From an uncultured Phocaeicola sp. (GTDB taxonomy: Bacteria > Bacteroidota > Bacteroidia > Bacteroidales > Bacteroidaceae), in the NCBI GenBank assembly GCA_947581855.1, contig CANPVZ010000017.1:1-64000 (forward strand): a stretch of DNA of 64,000 bases, in the 5' to 3' direction. Below are positions 1 through 8,608 of the stretch, one piece after another (positions within the stretch are counted from its first letter, which is position 1; the number at the start of each line of letters is the position of its first letter). The position numbers were made by a program, and so were the translations under genes. Below the pieces are notes generated by a model. It saw nothing but the letters and a program-made list of their open reading frames with translations. It ran no database searches and was not told the origin of the DNA.

Positions 1-397
1 GTGCTTATAGTAAGGTCTTTTAGTGCTTATAGTAAGGTCTTTTAGTGCTTATAGTAAGGTCTTTTAGTGCTTATAGTGGGGTTTTCAGTGTTTATAGTAG
101 GTCTTTCTGTGCTTATAGTAAGGTTCTTTAGTGCTTATAGCAAGATCTTTTTAGTGCTTACAGCAAGGTCTTTTAGTGCTTATAGTAAGGTTCTTTAGTG
201 CTTATAGCAAGATCTTTTTAGTGCTTACAGCAAGGTCTTTTAGTGTTTATAGTAAGGTTCTTTAGTGCTTATAGCAAGATCTTTTTAGTGTTTATAGTGA
301 GGTCTTTTAGTGCCTATAGCAAGGTCTTTCAGTGCTTATAGTAAAGTTCTTCAGTATTTATAATGTAGTTTTTCGGTGTGTATGGTGCAGTTCTTTA
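1..397. repeat. Degenerate 22-bp tandem repeat array
   Basis: About 18 head-to-tail units of 21-23 bp begin at 1, 23, 45, 67, 88, 109, 131, 154, 176, 198, 221, 243, 265, 288, 310, 332, 354 and 376. Most open with GTGCTTATAG and end with a CTTTTA-like string. There is a higher-order period: the three-unit block 109-175 is repeated identically at 176-242, and 243-309 is a diverged third copy. The unit length is not a multiple of three, so it does not code a repeat protein. The array starts at base 1 and probably continues outside the window. It lies just downstream of the tonB stop codon. Confidence 0.95.
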
Positions 398-433
398 AGG
401 TTAGGGATTACTGTTCTTTGCGCGGACAGATTA

Positions 434-1375
434 TTAATCTTCTTTGTGTGGGTTTTCCTTATCGAGGCGGAATCGGATGGGAAGGGTGTATTTTATGTTA
501 ACTACCACTCCTCGTTGTTTGCCCGGAGTCCATTTAGGCATGGACTTTACCAGACGCAACGCTTCTCGGTCTAATGATTCTTCTATTCCACGGACTACAT
601 GGAAATCGGTAAGTGTCCCGTCTTTATTGACAGTAAACTGTATAAGCACTCTTCCTTCAATACCTTTCTTCTTGGCTTTTTTAGGATAACGCAGGTGCTT
701 TCCTATATATCTCATGCATGCGGCATCTCCTCCGGGAAAATAGGGCATTTCCTCTATTACACCAGGGAATATTTCGTCACTTTCGTTTACGGTGGCAGTG
801 TCCGTTTTTACCGAAACTGAATTTACAACGCATTCTCCTATAAGCATGTCCGATGTTTCAAGCACGATTTGCAGAGGGGTGTTGTCGGAGACTTCCACGA
901 CTTGTGTCTGATAACCGATGTGGGAGATGGTTAACGGATGTTTTCCCGATACGTTTAGTTGGAAATTCCCGTTCGTATCGGATAGGGTTCCGTTGTTAGT
1001 CCCTGTTTCAACGATGTTTGCTCCTATTATCAGGTTGTTTTCCGCATCTTTTATCGTTCCTTTTATAAGGATAGAGTCGGTGGTTTGGAGCGTCTCTGTA
1101 AGAATCGGTTTTAGGGTTTGTGCCGAGGCTGTAACGGTAGCCGTCAGCGATGCAATTCCCATCGACACACCGATAAGGGTAGCGGCTTTTCCTGCCAGCC
1201 TTTTCTTTTCCAGTTGCTGTTCCAGATAACGCACTTCGGCTTCACATTTGGGACATGTTCCCAAGCAATCTCCTTGATATCGGCATTCGGAAGTGATGTA
1301 TTCAATATCGTTCGCTTCGGCAATCTGCCGGCGAATCTCTTTCAAAATCTTACAGGTATGTTTTCCTCGATACAT
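434..1375 (-). CDS. TonB-family energy transducer with Cys-rich N-terminus
   Basis: This is an inner-membrane TonB-like protein that passes proton-motive energy to outer-membrane receptors. The N-terminal part has a four-cysteine motif (C-x5-C-x3-C-x2-C in SECRYQGDCLGTCPKCEAE), perhaps metal-binding. One membrane helix follows, then a carboxypeptidase-regulatory-like beta-sandwich (GTIKDAENNLIIGANI onward). The C-terminal TonB domain runs from about PYFPGGDAACMRYIGKHL to the end and contains GRVLIQFTVNKDG. An upstream in-frame ATG at 1405 would add ten residues; I prefer 1375 because the family normally starts at MYRGKHTCKIL. The promoter at 1432-1440 allows either. It is a single gene transcribed toward the tandem repeat array. 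Its receptor partner is not identifiable from the sequence. Confidence 0.9.
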   Translation of the reverse strand: MYRGKHTCKILKEIRRQIAEANDIEYITSECRYQGDCLGTCPKCEAEVRYLEQQLEKKRLAGKAATLIGVSMGIASLTATVTASAQTLKPILTETLQTTDSILIKGTIKDAENNLIIGANIVETGTNNGTLSDTNGNFQLNVSGKHPLTISHIGYQTQVVEVSDNTPLQIVLETSDMLIGECVVNSVSVKTDTATVNESDEIFPGVIEEMPYFPGGDAACMRYIGKHLRYPKKAKKKGIEGRVLIQFTVNKDGTLTDFHVVRGIEESLDREALRLVKSMPKWTPGKQRGVVVNIKYTLPIRFRLDKENPHKED

Positions 1376-1730
1376 GGTTCCTGTTTTTTGGGGGTGTATG
1401 TACATTTAGCGGACGTGGAGAGCGCTTCGTTCCAAAGATAGGAAATTAATTTTGAAAAGGTATATAAAGAAAGTAAAAAATTATACGTAGGCAACAAGAT
1501 GAGAAGGATTGCGTTACCTCGTGCCGTTCCATTGTCTATGTTGTCATGTTGCGCTGTGTGCGCCATCACCTTGCACTGGCAACATTAGAAACTTGATATG
1601 CAGGTTTCAAACTACTGATAAACAAATGATAATAAGATTTCGAATGTAGAGCTTTATCTTGCTATTGTGCCTTACATTATTAGTTACATAAGGGGTAAAG
1701 AAACCCATGTGTAAAGTTCCGTTATGTCTT
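1376..1730. other. Intergenic stretch with no gene recognised
   Basis: Apart from the tonB promoter, this stretch between tonB and the radical-SAM gene shows no convincing reading frame, tRNA or strong terminator. A weak CCTTA/TAAGG pairing near 1670-1695 is the only structure seen. Confidence 0.5.
1432..1440 (-). promoter_or_regulatory. Promoter -7 box for the TonB gene
   Basis: The minus strand reads TATCTTTGG, matching the Bacteroidetes -7 consensus TAnnTTTG. It lies 57 bp upstream of the preferred start. No clear -33 TTTG is seen. Confidence 0.5.
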
Positions 1731-2357
1731 TCAATAGGTTCGGTATGTAAAGATGTTAAAGCGGGAAAAGCCCATTTCTTTTAATTGTTCCACGCTGCGG
1801 TCGATGTCTTCTTGTGTATTGAAATGGGGAATGTGGGGGATGCGGACGGTAATGTGTTTTGCCATACCTTGTTTTGCCAACCATTTCAGGTTATTGATAC
1901 TCTGGTCGTTGTTTCTTCCGGTATATTTGCGGTAGATGTCCGGATTCATGTCCTTTATGTCTACAATATAGTGGTTGATGATAGGAAGCAATGTTTCTAA
2001 GTGTTGACGAGGTATATTCAGCGAAGTTTCCACTGTAAGGTTCCATGCTTCTCCGCATAATTGGCGGAACTCCCGGATGAATTCGCTCCGCAGGCAAGGT
2101 TCTCCTCCTCCGAAGGTCACCCCTCCACAGGTAGCCAGAAAATAAAGCTCGTCAATTTTAACCTCTTCATAAAGCAGTTCGGTATCGTAGATTGGCTGGA
2201 CGGTTTCGGGAGAAAGCGTGTGTGGATTCAGGCAATATTTGCATTGCAGCGGACACCCGTGGAAGACGACCAACGTGGTTACTCCTTCGCCATCCGTGGC
2301 AAGGCGGTGACGGGAGATACCTACGATGGGTGCGGTTTGCCAAGGGTGGCTTTCCAT
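1731..2357 (-). CDS. Radical SAM activating enzyme (glycyl-radical activase-like)
   Basis: The 208-residue protein carries the radical-SAM cluster motif C35-x3-C39-x2-C42 (GCPLQCKYC) and the SAM-binding GGGEP motif near residue 83. Proteins of the pyruvate formate-lyase activase family use a [4Fe-4S] cluster and S-adenosylmethionine to install a glycyl radical on a partner. It is shorter than PflA (about 246 residues) and lacks an extra ferredoxin domain. Its start lies 18 bp after the stop of the upstream exporter gene, so the two are probably co-transcribed. No glycyl-radical enzyme is encoded in this window, so the partner must lie elsewhere. Class III ribonucleotide reductase activase (NrdG) is less likely because the motif and length fit PflA/YjjW better. 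Confidence 0.8.
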   Translation of the reverse strand: MESHPWQTAPIVGISRHRLATDGEGVTTLVVFHGCPLQCKYCLNPHTLSPETVQPIYDTELLYEEVKIDELYFLATCGGVTFGGGEPCLRSEFIREFRQLCGEAWNLTVETSLNIPRQHLETLLPIINHYIVDIKDMNPDIYRKYTGRNNDQSINNLKWLAKQGMAKHITVRIPHIPHFNTQEDIDRSVEQLKEMGFSRFNIFTYRTY

Positions 2358-2375
2358 ATAGCTCGGTTTGTTTAA

Positions 2376-4205
2376 TTACACCTGCTGCATATCGCACAGC
2401 TTTTTATAATAACCGTTCAGAGCTAATAACTCTTCATGCTTGCCGCGTTCTACAATCTCTCCTTCGTGAAGCACGCATATTTCATCGGCATTCCGGATAG
2501 TCGATAAGCGGTGTGCAATAGCAATGGTAGTGCGGTTTTTCATCAAATGCTCCAACGCCTCCTGTACCATGCGTTCCGATTCCGTATCGAGAGCCGAAGT
2601 TGCTTCGTCCAGAATCAGAATCGGCGGGTTTTTCAGGATGGCACGGGCTATGCTGAGACGTTGGCGTTGTCCGCCGGAAAGTTTTCCGCCACGGTCGCCA
2701 ATCAACGTGTCGTATCCCTTCTCGCTTGCCATGATGAACTCGTGCGCGTTTGCAATCTTGGCTGCCTCTATTACTTTTTCCTTTGTCGCGTCTTTTACTC
2801 CGAAAGCGATGTTGTTGAAGAATGTATCGTTAAACAGTATTGCTTCCTGGTTTACGTTACCCATCAGGTTACGCAGGTCGAAGAGCGATAAATCTTTGAT
2901 ATTGACGCCGTCAATGAGGATTTCCCCTTCTTGCGCATCGTAGAAACGAGGCAACAAATCCACCAGAGTCGATTTGCCGGAGCCCGACTGTCCCACTAAA
3001 GCAACACTCTTACCTTTCTCGATGGTCAGATTTATGTGTTTCAACACCCATTGGTTGTCGTATTTGAAAGAAACGTTCCGATATTCGATGCCTTCTTTCA
3101 ATTCAGTCAGTTTTACGGGATGTTCACTCTCTTTCATGTTGTTAACAGCTTTCAGTATTTTATCCACGCGTTCCATCGAAGCCAGCCCTTTAGGAATGTT
3201 GTAACTTGCTCTGGAAAACTCTTTCAGCGGATTGATAAGGCTGTAAAGCATTACCAGATAAAAGATGAACGAAGGTGCGTCGATGGAAGAGTTGTTGTTG
3301 AGGATAAGCGTGCCGCCAAACCAGAGAACGATGACAATGAGAACGGTTCCTAAAAATTCACTCATCGGGTGCGCTAATTGCTGGCGGATATTTACACGGC
3401 TGATTGTGTTTCGGTATTCGTCGTTGGAAGAGAAAAAGCGGTGGTTCATTTTAGATTCCGCATTGAACGCTTTGATAATGCGCAATCCGCCTAAAGTCTC
3501 TTCTACCTGAGTCATCAAGTCACTCCACATTCCCTGCGCGGCTAATGATTTACGTTTCAGCTTTTTGCCTACCAGTCCCATAAACCACCCCATAACAGGT
3601 AGTACGACGATAGTGAAAAGAGTGAGTTTCCAACTGATTACAACGAGGGTAGCGAAATAAGCGATGATAAGAATCGGATTTTTAAACAGCATATCCAGCG
3701 AGCTCATGATAGATGTTTCTATCTCCTGCACATCCCCGCTCATGCGAGCGATAATGTCTCCTTTCCGTTCTTCTGAGAAGAATCCTAAAGGAAGATTCAA
3801 TATCTTGCCATACAGCTTGTTGCGTATATCCCTCACCACTCCCGTACGGATAGGAATGATGGTAGCGGAAGAGAGGAAATAGGCTCCGGTCTTGAGGAAT
3901 GTCATGAAAGCCAGAAACAACCCTAATATCAGTAAGGTGGTGCTTGCTCCCTGTGTTTCGATGAGGCGGGTTACATAATAATAAAAGTTGTTGGTAAAAA
4001 TGTCCTTGAATCCCATATCGGCATCCCAGGGTATGAACTGGTATGTTTCTTCCTGTATCTTGAACAGAATCTGCAGAATAGGAATTATCAGCGCAAACGA
4101 GAATATATTGAGCACGGCCGACAGGATATTAAAGAGCACAGTAAGTGCCAGGAATTTCTTGTAAGGAGGAATGAAACGTTTCAGAATATTAAAGAATTCT
4201 TTCAT
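2376..4205 (-). CDS. MsbA-type ABC transporter (fused permease and ATPase)
   Basis: This 609-residue half-transporter has an exporter-type membrane domain (about residues 15-335, six predicted helices) and a nucleotide-binding domain (about 370-600). Visible motifs are Walker A GQSGSGKST at 405-413, signature LSGGQ at 509-513, Walker B ILILDE at 529-534 and the H-loop His at 565. A homodimer would flip or export a hydrophobic substrate across the inner membrane. MsbA (lipid A flippase) is the best-known relative, but the family is broad and the substrate cannot be read from sequence. It is the first gene of a two-gene unit with the radical-SAM gene and has its own promoter at 4228-4236. Confidence 0.9.
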   Translation of the reverse strand: MKEFFNILKRFIPPYKKFLALTVLFNILSAVLNIFSFALIIPILQILFKIQEETYQFIPWDADMGFKDIFTNNFYYYVTRLIETQGASTTLLILGLFLAFMTFLKTGAYFLSSATIIPIRTGVVRDIRNKLYGKILNLPLGFFSEERKGDIIARMSGDVQEIETSIMSSLDMLFKNPILIIAYFATLVVISWKLTLFTIVVLPVMGWFMGLVGKKLKRKSLAAQGMWSDLMTQVEETLGGLRIIKAFNAESKMNHRFFSSNDEYRNTISRVNIRQQLAHPMSEFLGTVLIVIVLWFGGTLILNNNSSIDAPSFIFYLVMLYSLINPLKEFSRASYNIPKGLASMERVDKILKAVNNMKESEHPVKLTELKEGIEYRNVSFKYDNQWVLKHINLTIEKGKSVALVGQSGSGKSTLVDLLPRFYDAQEGEILIDGVNIKDLSLFDLRNLMGNVNQEAILFNDTFFNNIAFGVKDATKEKVIEAAKIANAHEFIMASEKGYDTLIGDRGGKLSGGQRQRLSIARAILKNPPILILDEATSALDTESERMVQEALEHLMKNRTTIAIAHRLSTIRNADEICVLHEGEIVERGKHEELLALNGYYKKLCDMQQV

Positions 4206-4227
4206 AGTGGAGATTATTTAATTCGGG

Positions 4228-4236
4228 GCAAAGGTA
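4228..4236 (-). promoter_or_regulatory. Promoter -7 box for the MsbA-type gene
   Basis: The minus strand reads TACCTTTGC, a full match to TAnnTTTGC, 22 bp upstream of the start codon. Confidence 0.65.
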
Positions 4237-4279
4237 CAAAAAGATGTCTCATTTTCTATTTTACAACCAAATAAAAGTC

Positions 4280-4288
4280 TATATTTGC
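4280..4288 (+). promoter_or_regulatory. Promoter -7 box for rubrerythrin
   Basis: TATATTTGC is a full match to TAnnTTTGC, 48 bp upstream of the rubrerythrin ATG. It is back to back with the exporter promoter at 4228-4236. Confidence 0.65.
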
Positions 4289-4336
4289 AAAAGAAAGAAT
4301 ATTAGTGAACTAACTTATTAATTAAAATTTAGGACT

Positions 4337-4876
4337 ATGAGTAATTTAAAAGGAACAAAAACAGAAAAGAACCTGGCGGCAGCGTATGCAGGTGAATCCG
4401 AGGCTCGTAATAAATATACGTATTATGCTTCGCAAGCAAAAAAGGACGGATATGTTCAGATTGCGAACTTATTTCTGGAAACTGCCGAGAATGAGAAAGA
4501 ACACGCTAAAATATGGTTTAAATTGTTGCATGACGGTATCGGCACTACAGCTGAAAATCTTTTGGATGCAGCAAAAGGCGAAAACTATGAGTGGACAGAA
4601 ATGTACGCTACTTTCGCTAAAGAAGCCCGCGAAGAAGGTTTCGATCACATCGCTTACCTGTTCGAGCAAGTAGCGGCTATCGAGAAAGAACACGAAGAGC
4701 GTTACCGCAAACTTTTAGCAAATGTTGAAGGCAAAATGGTATTCTCAAAAGAAGGCGATGCTATGTGGCAATGTTCTAATTGCGGTCATATCGTAATTGG
4801 TAAGGACGCTCCTCAAGTATGCCCGGTATGTGCTCATCCGCAGGCTTACTTCCAGGTAAAAGCTGAGAATTATTAA
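4337..4876 (+). CDS. rbr: Rubrerythrin
   Basis: This is a 179-residue cytoplasmic peroxidase that reduces hydrogen peroxide in anaerobes. The N-terminal four-helix diiron domain has ligands around E20, E53-x2-H56, E96/E99 and E116-x2-H119. The C-terminal rubredoxin-like domain has the Fe(Cys)4 ligands C146-x2-C149 and C162-x2-C165 (CSNCGH and CPVCAH). Length and domain order are those of classical rubrerythrin. It is a single gene with its own promoter and a terminator-like hairpin after it. In Bacteroides such genes belong to the oxygen/peroxide response, but no operator is recognisable here. Confidence 0.97.
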   Translation: MSNLKGTKTEKNLAAAYAGESEARNKYTYYASQAKKDGYVQIANLFLETAENEKEHAKIWFKLLHDGIGTTAENLLDAAKGENYEWTEMYATFAKEAREEGFDHIAYLFEQVAAIEKEHEERYRKLLANVEGKMVFSKEGDAMWQCSNCGHIVIGKDAPQVCPVCAHPQAYFQVKAENY

Positions 4877-4910
4877 TCTTTAGGATAAATATTATCTGTA
4901 ATATGGAAAC

Positions 4911-4951
4911 GGGGCTGTCTCAAGAGTAAACAGGAGGCAGCCCTATTTCTT
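4911..4951 (+). terminator. Terminator-like hairpin after rubrerythrin
   Basis: GGGCTG (4912-4917) pairs with CAGCCC (4938-4943), with partial pairing inside, followed by a T-rich run. It lies 35 bp after the stop codon. Confidence 0.6.
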
Positions 4952-5179
4952 TAATTTTTGAACGAAGGGAAACACTTTTAGTTCGTTGAATAAACAGTGT
5001 CCTGTTATATTGGATACGTGAAGTCAACAATGACGCACGAGTAAAGCAAGCAATTGCCATGTAATGTCTTTCTTTCAAACTTATTGCGTGTGGGACGGTT
5101 GACACTAAGAGATTCCCCCCCCCCTGTAAAGTTAAAAGTTCAAGTTGGAGTTCCGATAGGGTAAATAAGAGATGCTACT

Positions 5180-6430
5180 TTATTTCTTTCCCTCTCTCTG
5201 TTTTTTCTTCATTTCTTTCAACCGAGCCAGTGCATGCTTTCTGCTCAGTAAGATTTGGTGTCGATATACCCAACAAGTCGTAAGGAAGTAAATGCCGGTT
5301 TGCAACCATAATGCATGATATTCGAAAAGTACCTCTTGCAAGGTCGCTCCCATGCTGTTGATACGTACAAATCCGTTAATGCCGAAAGTGGACGGGAACA
5401 ACCATGAAAAGTATTTCCAGAAAGGCGGGATGGCAACGCCGGGCCATGATATTCCGCTGATGAATAGTAGAGGCAAAGAAGTGAAGACAAAAATAAGCAT
5501 ACACGTTTCCCGGTTGCGGATAGCGATGGAAGCTGTCATGGCAAAGAAAATACATGCCAATAAGTAGGGTATCAAGAAAGCAAAGAGAATATGCACTTGC
5601 GCTATCTGTACCAAACTGAACATTTTGGGTACGGCGCACAGAATATAAGTTCCCATTACCAGATAAATCATAAAATATACCAATGATTTGCCTAATACGA
5701 TACGCAACGTTCCGTGATACCGTTTGTTTAGCGGAATAAGATCCCTGAAACGGTTATTTTCCCGAGCGGTTCCGGCAGACAGGCCAATTCCCAGCAATAA
5801 AGTTTGCTGTATAATCAATATCAGTACGGCCGGAATCAGAAAACTTGCGAATCCGTTTTGCGGATTAAACAAGGCCACATTTTCGTATAGAATAGGTTGG
5901 GTGCTCACTTCATCCTGGCGGTCGGTAGTATTGCCCAGTCGGGAGATTTTAATTCTTTTATTCATTTCCAGTGAAACATCGGTGCAGGTACTTAGTATTG
6001 CTTTATAATAAAGTAATCCGCTCATGTCGCAATATATCTGCACTTGGGTTTGTACGCCTTTTGCAATATCGTCGCTGAAATGTTCGGGTATATAAATGGT
6101 TCCGTAAGCTCCTTTTTGGCGCATTATCTCTTTGGCTTCTTCCAAATCGGCGCAATATGACATAATACGGAGGTCGGGGGAGGCATCCGCATCACGCAGA
6201 AACTTTCTGCTTAGAGTAGAGTGAGAAAGGTCTACCGCTACAACCGGCACCTCACGTACGGTTTCATTCGTATAGATAAAGGCATACAGAATAGGGTAAG
6301 CCAAGGGAACGAGGATGAAGAAAATCAGTACGCCTTGATCTCGGAAAACACTTTTCAGTTCTTCCCGCCAGATATAAAACAAGTCGCTAATGCCTTGGCT
6401 AATTTTATGTTTGAATGTTCGTTTCTTCAT
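5180..6430 (-). CDS. ABC-2 type transporter permease
   Basis: This membrane protein has one N-terminal helix (about VLIFFILVPLAYPILYAFIY), a large periplasmic domain of about 170 residues and a C-terminal block of five helices, the layout of the ABC-2/YhgE/YbhR permease family. I start it at the ATG at 6430 (MKKRTFKHK), 13 bp after the stop of the preceding permease; an in-frame ATG at 6475 would overlap that gene. It is the last gene of the unit HlyD, permease, permease, with TolC upstream. The ATPase normally needed is not encoded in this operon, so it must come from elsewhere. Substrates of such sets in Bacteroides are mostly unknown, and drug or lipid export is only a guess. Confidence 0.85.
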   Translation of the reverse strand: MKKRTFKHKISQGISDLFYIWREELKSVFRDQGVLIFFILVPLAYPILYAFIYTNETVREVPVVAVDLSHSTLSRKFLRDADASPDLRIMSYCADLEEAKEIMRQKGAYGTIYIPEHFSDDIAKGVQTQVQIYCDMSGLLYYKAILSTCTDVSLEMNKRIKISRLGNTTDRQDEVSTQPILYENVALFNPQNGFASFLIPAVLILIIQQTLLLGIGLSAGTARENNRFRDLIPLNKRYHGTLRIVLGKSLVYFMIYLVMGTYILCAVPKMFSLVQIAQVHILFAFLIPYLLACIFFAMTASIAIRNRETCMLIFVFTSLPLLFISGISWPGVAIPPFWKYFSWLFPSTFGINGFVRINSMGATLQEVLFEYHALWLQTGIYFLTTCWVYRHQILLSRKHALARLKEMKKKQREGKK

Positions 6431-6443
6431 AGCTTTCTGTTTA

Positions 6444-7619
6444 TTAAGGCATGTATTCGTAATATAGGATGGCATTGTGTAACCTCTTTAATATAAAAAG
6501 CGGCAGCATCATGAAGATGAGCAATGCCATATAAGACATCCATGCGTAGGACATAGGATAACCGTTGAGTGCCTGGTTCACATAAATGAGAAAATAATGA
6601 CGCAACGGAAACAGATTGCTTAAAGCCTGCAGAGCCGGACTCATGGCCATTACCGGAAAAGAAAATCCGGAGATGGAGAATGAAACGACTCCCCATAAGG
6701 ATGCTGCACTTAAGGCTAGGCGCAGGGAGGGGAGAAGCCCGTATAAGAAAATGCCGAATGCCTGCGAGGCTAATACCATCAGCAAAGCAGCCAATAACAT
6801 AGGCAGAATGCCGCTATTGCACGGATAATGCAGATAGCCGTAGAGGTATACATTATAAAATGCCGCCATAATGAAGAACAAGAGCGTTTGCGGAAGAAGT
6901 TTGCCTGTGAGGGCAACATTGAGATTGTTGTTGGCAATACGCATCCATATTTTGGCAGTGTCGTTTTTTACTTCCGACCCAATGGAATAAATGGTTACCA
7001 TAAATATGAGTAGCATTAGGATACCCGGCAGGATGGTATTGCAAAGATATACCGAGTAGTTGAGCCACGGATTGTTCAACGCATGGGTATCGATTACGAT
7101 GGGTTGCAGAAAAGCCATAGCTTGTTCTTCGGTTGCTCCTTTGGCGTAAAGCGTTGCACGTCCTACAGCTCCTCCTGCCAGTTCCGACATGGTACGTAAG
7201 TCTTTATATAGTAGCGAACCGGCAATCAGAAGTGAGTTATTGGTATAGAATGAAACCGTAGGTTGTCTGCTCGAGAGAGCTTCTTCTGTCGTGCCTTCGG
7301 GGATATAGTAAAATGCATAGATTTCCCCTCTTTGCATGGCTTCCCGTGCTTCGGTTACGGATGGATAATATTCGGTGATTTTCGTTTGTTGGAATGAATC
7401 CAGATTCCGTATGATGTTACGGGTTGTTCCGGTATTGTCTAAATCCACTACCCCTACGGGCATGTCGGTAGGCAGTCCGTTGCCCATCAACGTAGTGAAG
7501 AAGATGTAGCAGAACAGTGGTGCAATGATTATGCAAAACAAATAAAGCGGACGGGAACCCATTTCTTTGAGTTCACGCTTTACCAACAGGTAGATTCTAT
7601 TTATAGTTCCTTTTATCAT
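6444..7619 (-). CDS. ABC-2 type transporter permease
   Basis: This 391-residue permease has one N-terminal helix (YLFCIIIAPLFCYIFFTTLM), a periplasmic domain of about 160 residues and five or six C-terminal helices. It is a paralogue-like partner of the next permease; the two probably form a heterodimeric membrane channel. Its ATG overlaps the last base of the HlyD-family stop codon (TAATG, one-base overlap), which indicates translational coupling. No nucleotide-binding domain is present in the protein or the operon. Confidence 0.85.
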   Translation of the reverse strand: MIKGTINRIYLLVKRELKEMGSRPLYLFCIIIAPLFCYIFFTTLMGNGLPTDMPVGVVDLDNTGTTRNIIRNLDSFQQTKITEYYPSVTEAREAMQRGEIYAFYYIPEGTTEEALSSRQPTVSFYTNNSLLIAGSLLYKDLRTMSELAGGAVGRATLYAKGATEEQAMAFLQPIVIDTHALNNPWLNYSVYLCNTILPGILMLLIFMVTIYSIGSEVKNDTAKIWMRIANNNLNVALTGKLLPQTLLFFIMAAFYNVYLYGYLHYPCNSGILPMLLAALLMVLASQAFGIFLYGLLPSLRLALSAASLWGVVSFSISGFSFPVMAMSPALQALSNLFPLRHYFLIYVNQALNGYPMSYAWMSYMALLIFMMLPLFILKRLHNAILYYEYMP

Positions 7620-8608
7620 TATTTCTTATGTAGAATCACACTCATTCCCGGCCTTAAACCCGTTACTTGTTGGAGGGGTTCAGCACGTACCTCAAATGTC
7701 TTTAAATCGAATTGTCCGGTGGTTTTCGTTGCTTTCCAGGCAGCATAGCTTCCTAAGTCTTTTTGGTAATAGACCTTTAGCGAGATATCTTTGTCGAGCG
7801 CCGGCACGAAAGCTGTAAACTCTTCTCCCATGCCCAAGCCTTTCAGCAGGTCTTCCCGTACATTGAATGTCACCCACATATCGTCCATAATAGCTACATT
7901 CATGATAGGGGCCCCAGTACCCACCAATTCGCCCGTTTTGGGAAATATCTCGGTCACTTCTCCGGCTGTTTGAGCTATCAACACGGTTTCTTTTATATAA
8001 GAACTGACTTCTTCCACAGCGCCTTTTGCCCTTTCCACTTGGGCGGCAGCCATCTCTTTGTCTTCTTTTTGTGCGCCATTCTTAGCCATTTCGTATTGTG
8101 AGCGGGCAGCCTTTTCCGTAGCTTGCATGGCTTGATAATTGGCGTATACTTCATCCCGCTTTTGTGCGGACATGACACCCTCTTCGTACAGACGGTTGAT
8201 TCGTTGGTAAGATTTCTCCGCAATATCAAGTCCGGCTTTTGCCTTCTGCCACATTTCGAAAGCTGCTTGAAGTTGTTCGCTTCGTGTTCCTCTTTGGGCT
8301 TTGTTGCTTTGTGCTTGGGCAGCAGCTTCCATAGCCTGTGCTTGTGCCAGTTTGGCTATTACGTCGGGAGCTTCCAATAGGGCAAGCGTATCGCCGGCAT
8401 TTACTTTCTGCCCCTCTTTTACACGGAATTCTACAATTCGTCCCGGAACTTTGCTTGATACACGATATTCATTCACTTCGGCTTGCCCCTGTATAATCTC
8501 CGGACTCTTTCCAAGCGTAAAGAATCCGATAACTGCTACAAGTACGACTACTCCTGTCAAGGTAATCAATGCCAGCAAAATATTGCTGCGTTGTGATCTT
8601 TCTGCCAT
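7619..8608 (-). CDS. HlyD-family periplasmic adaptor protein
   Basis: This 329-residue membrane fusion protein has an N-terminal anchor helix (about ILLALITLTGVVVLVAVIGF). A biotinyl/lipoyl half-domain follows (YRVSSKVPGRIVEFRVKEGQKVNAGD), then an Ala-rich alpha-hairpin coiled coil (about 85-180) and the second lipoyl half with a beta-barrel (about 190-325). It should bridge the two ABC-2 permeases in the inner membrane to the TolC-like channel encoded just upstream. It is translationally coupled to the permease gene. It is separated from tolC by an unusual 613-bp purine-rich leader and no promoter box was found there. Confidence 0.9.
   Translation of the reverse strand: MAERSQRSNILLALITLTGVVVLVAVIGFFTLGKSPEIIQGQAEVNEYRVSSKVPGRIVEFRVKEGQKVNAGDTLALLEAPDVIAKLAQAQAMEAAAQAQSNKAQRGTRSEQLQAAFEMWQKAKAGLDIAEKSYQRINRLYEEGVMSAQKRDEVYANYQAMQATEKAARSQYEMAKNGAQKEDKEMAAAQVERAKGAVEEVSSYIKETVLIAQTAGEVTEIFPKTGELVGTGAPIMNVAIMDDMWVTFNVREDLLKGLGMGEEFTAFVPALDKDISLKVYYQKDLGSYAAWKATKTTGQFDLKTFEVRAEPLQQVTGLRPGMSVILHKK

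Noticed and set aside
1-397. Possible CRISPR array
   Set aside because: The units are contiguous and degenerate without unique spacers, and no cas genes are present.
1342-1569. 75-codon minus-strand frame upstream of tonB
   Set aside because: It overlaps the start of tonB in another frame and covers its promoter; there is no family resemblance.
4920-5105. 61-codon minus-strand frame near rubrerythrin
   Set aside because: It has no ribosome site or promoter and no conserved-looking sequence, and it overlaps the terminator.
5115-5124. C10 tract as a phase-variable promoter or coding switch
   Set aside because: It lies between two convergent gene ends, not in a promoter or reading frame.
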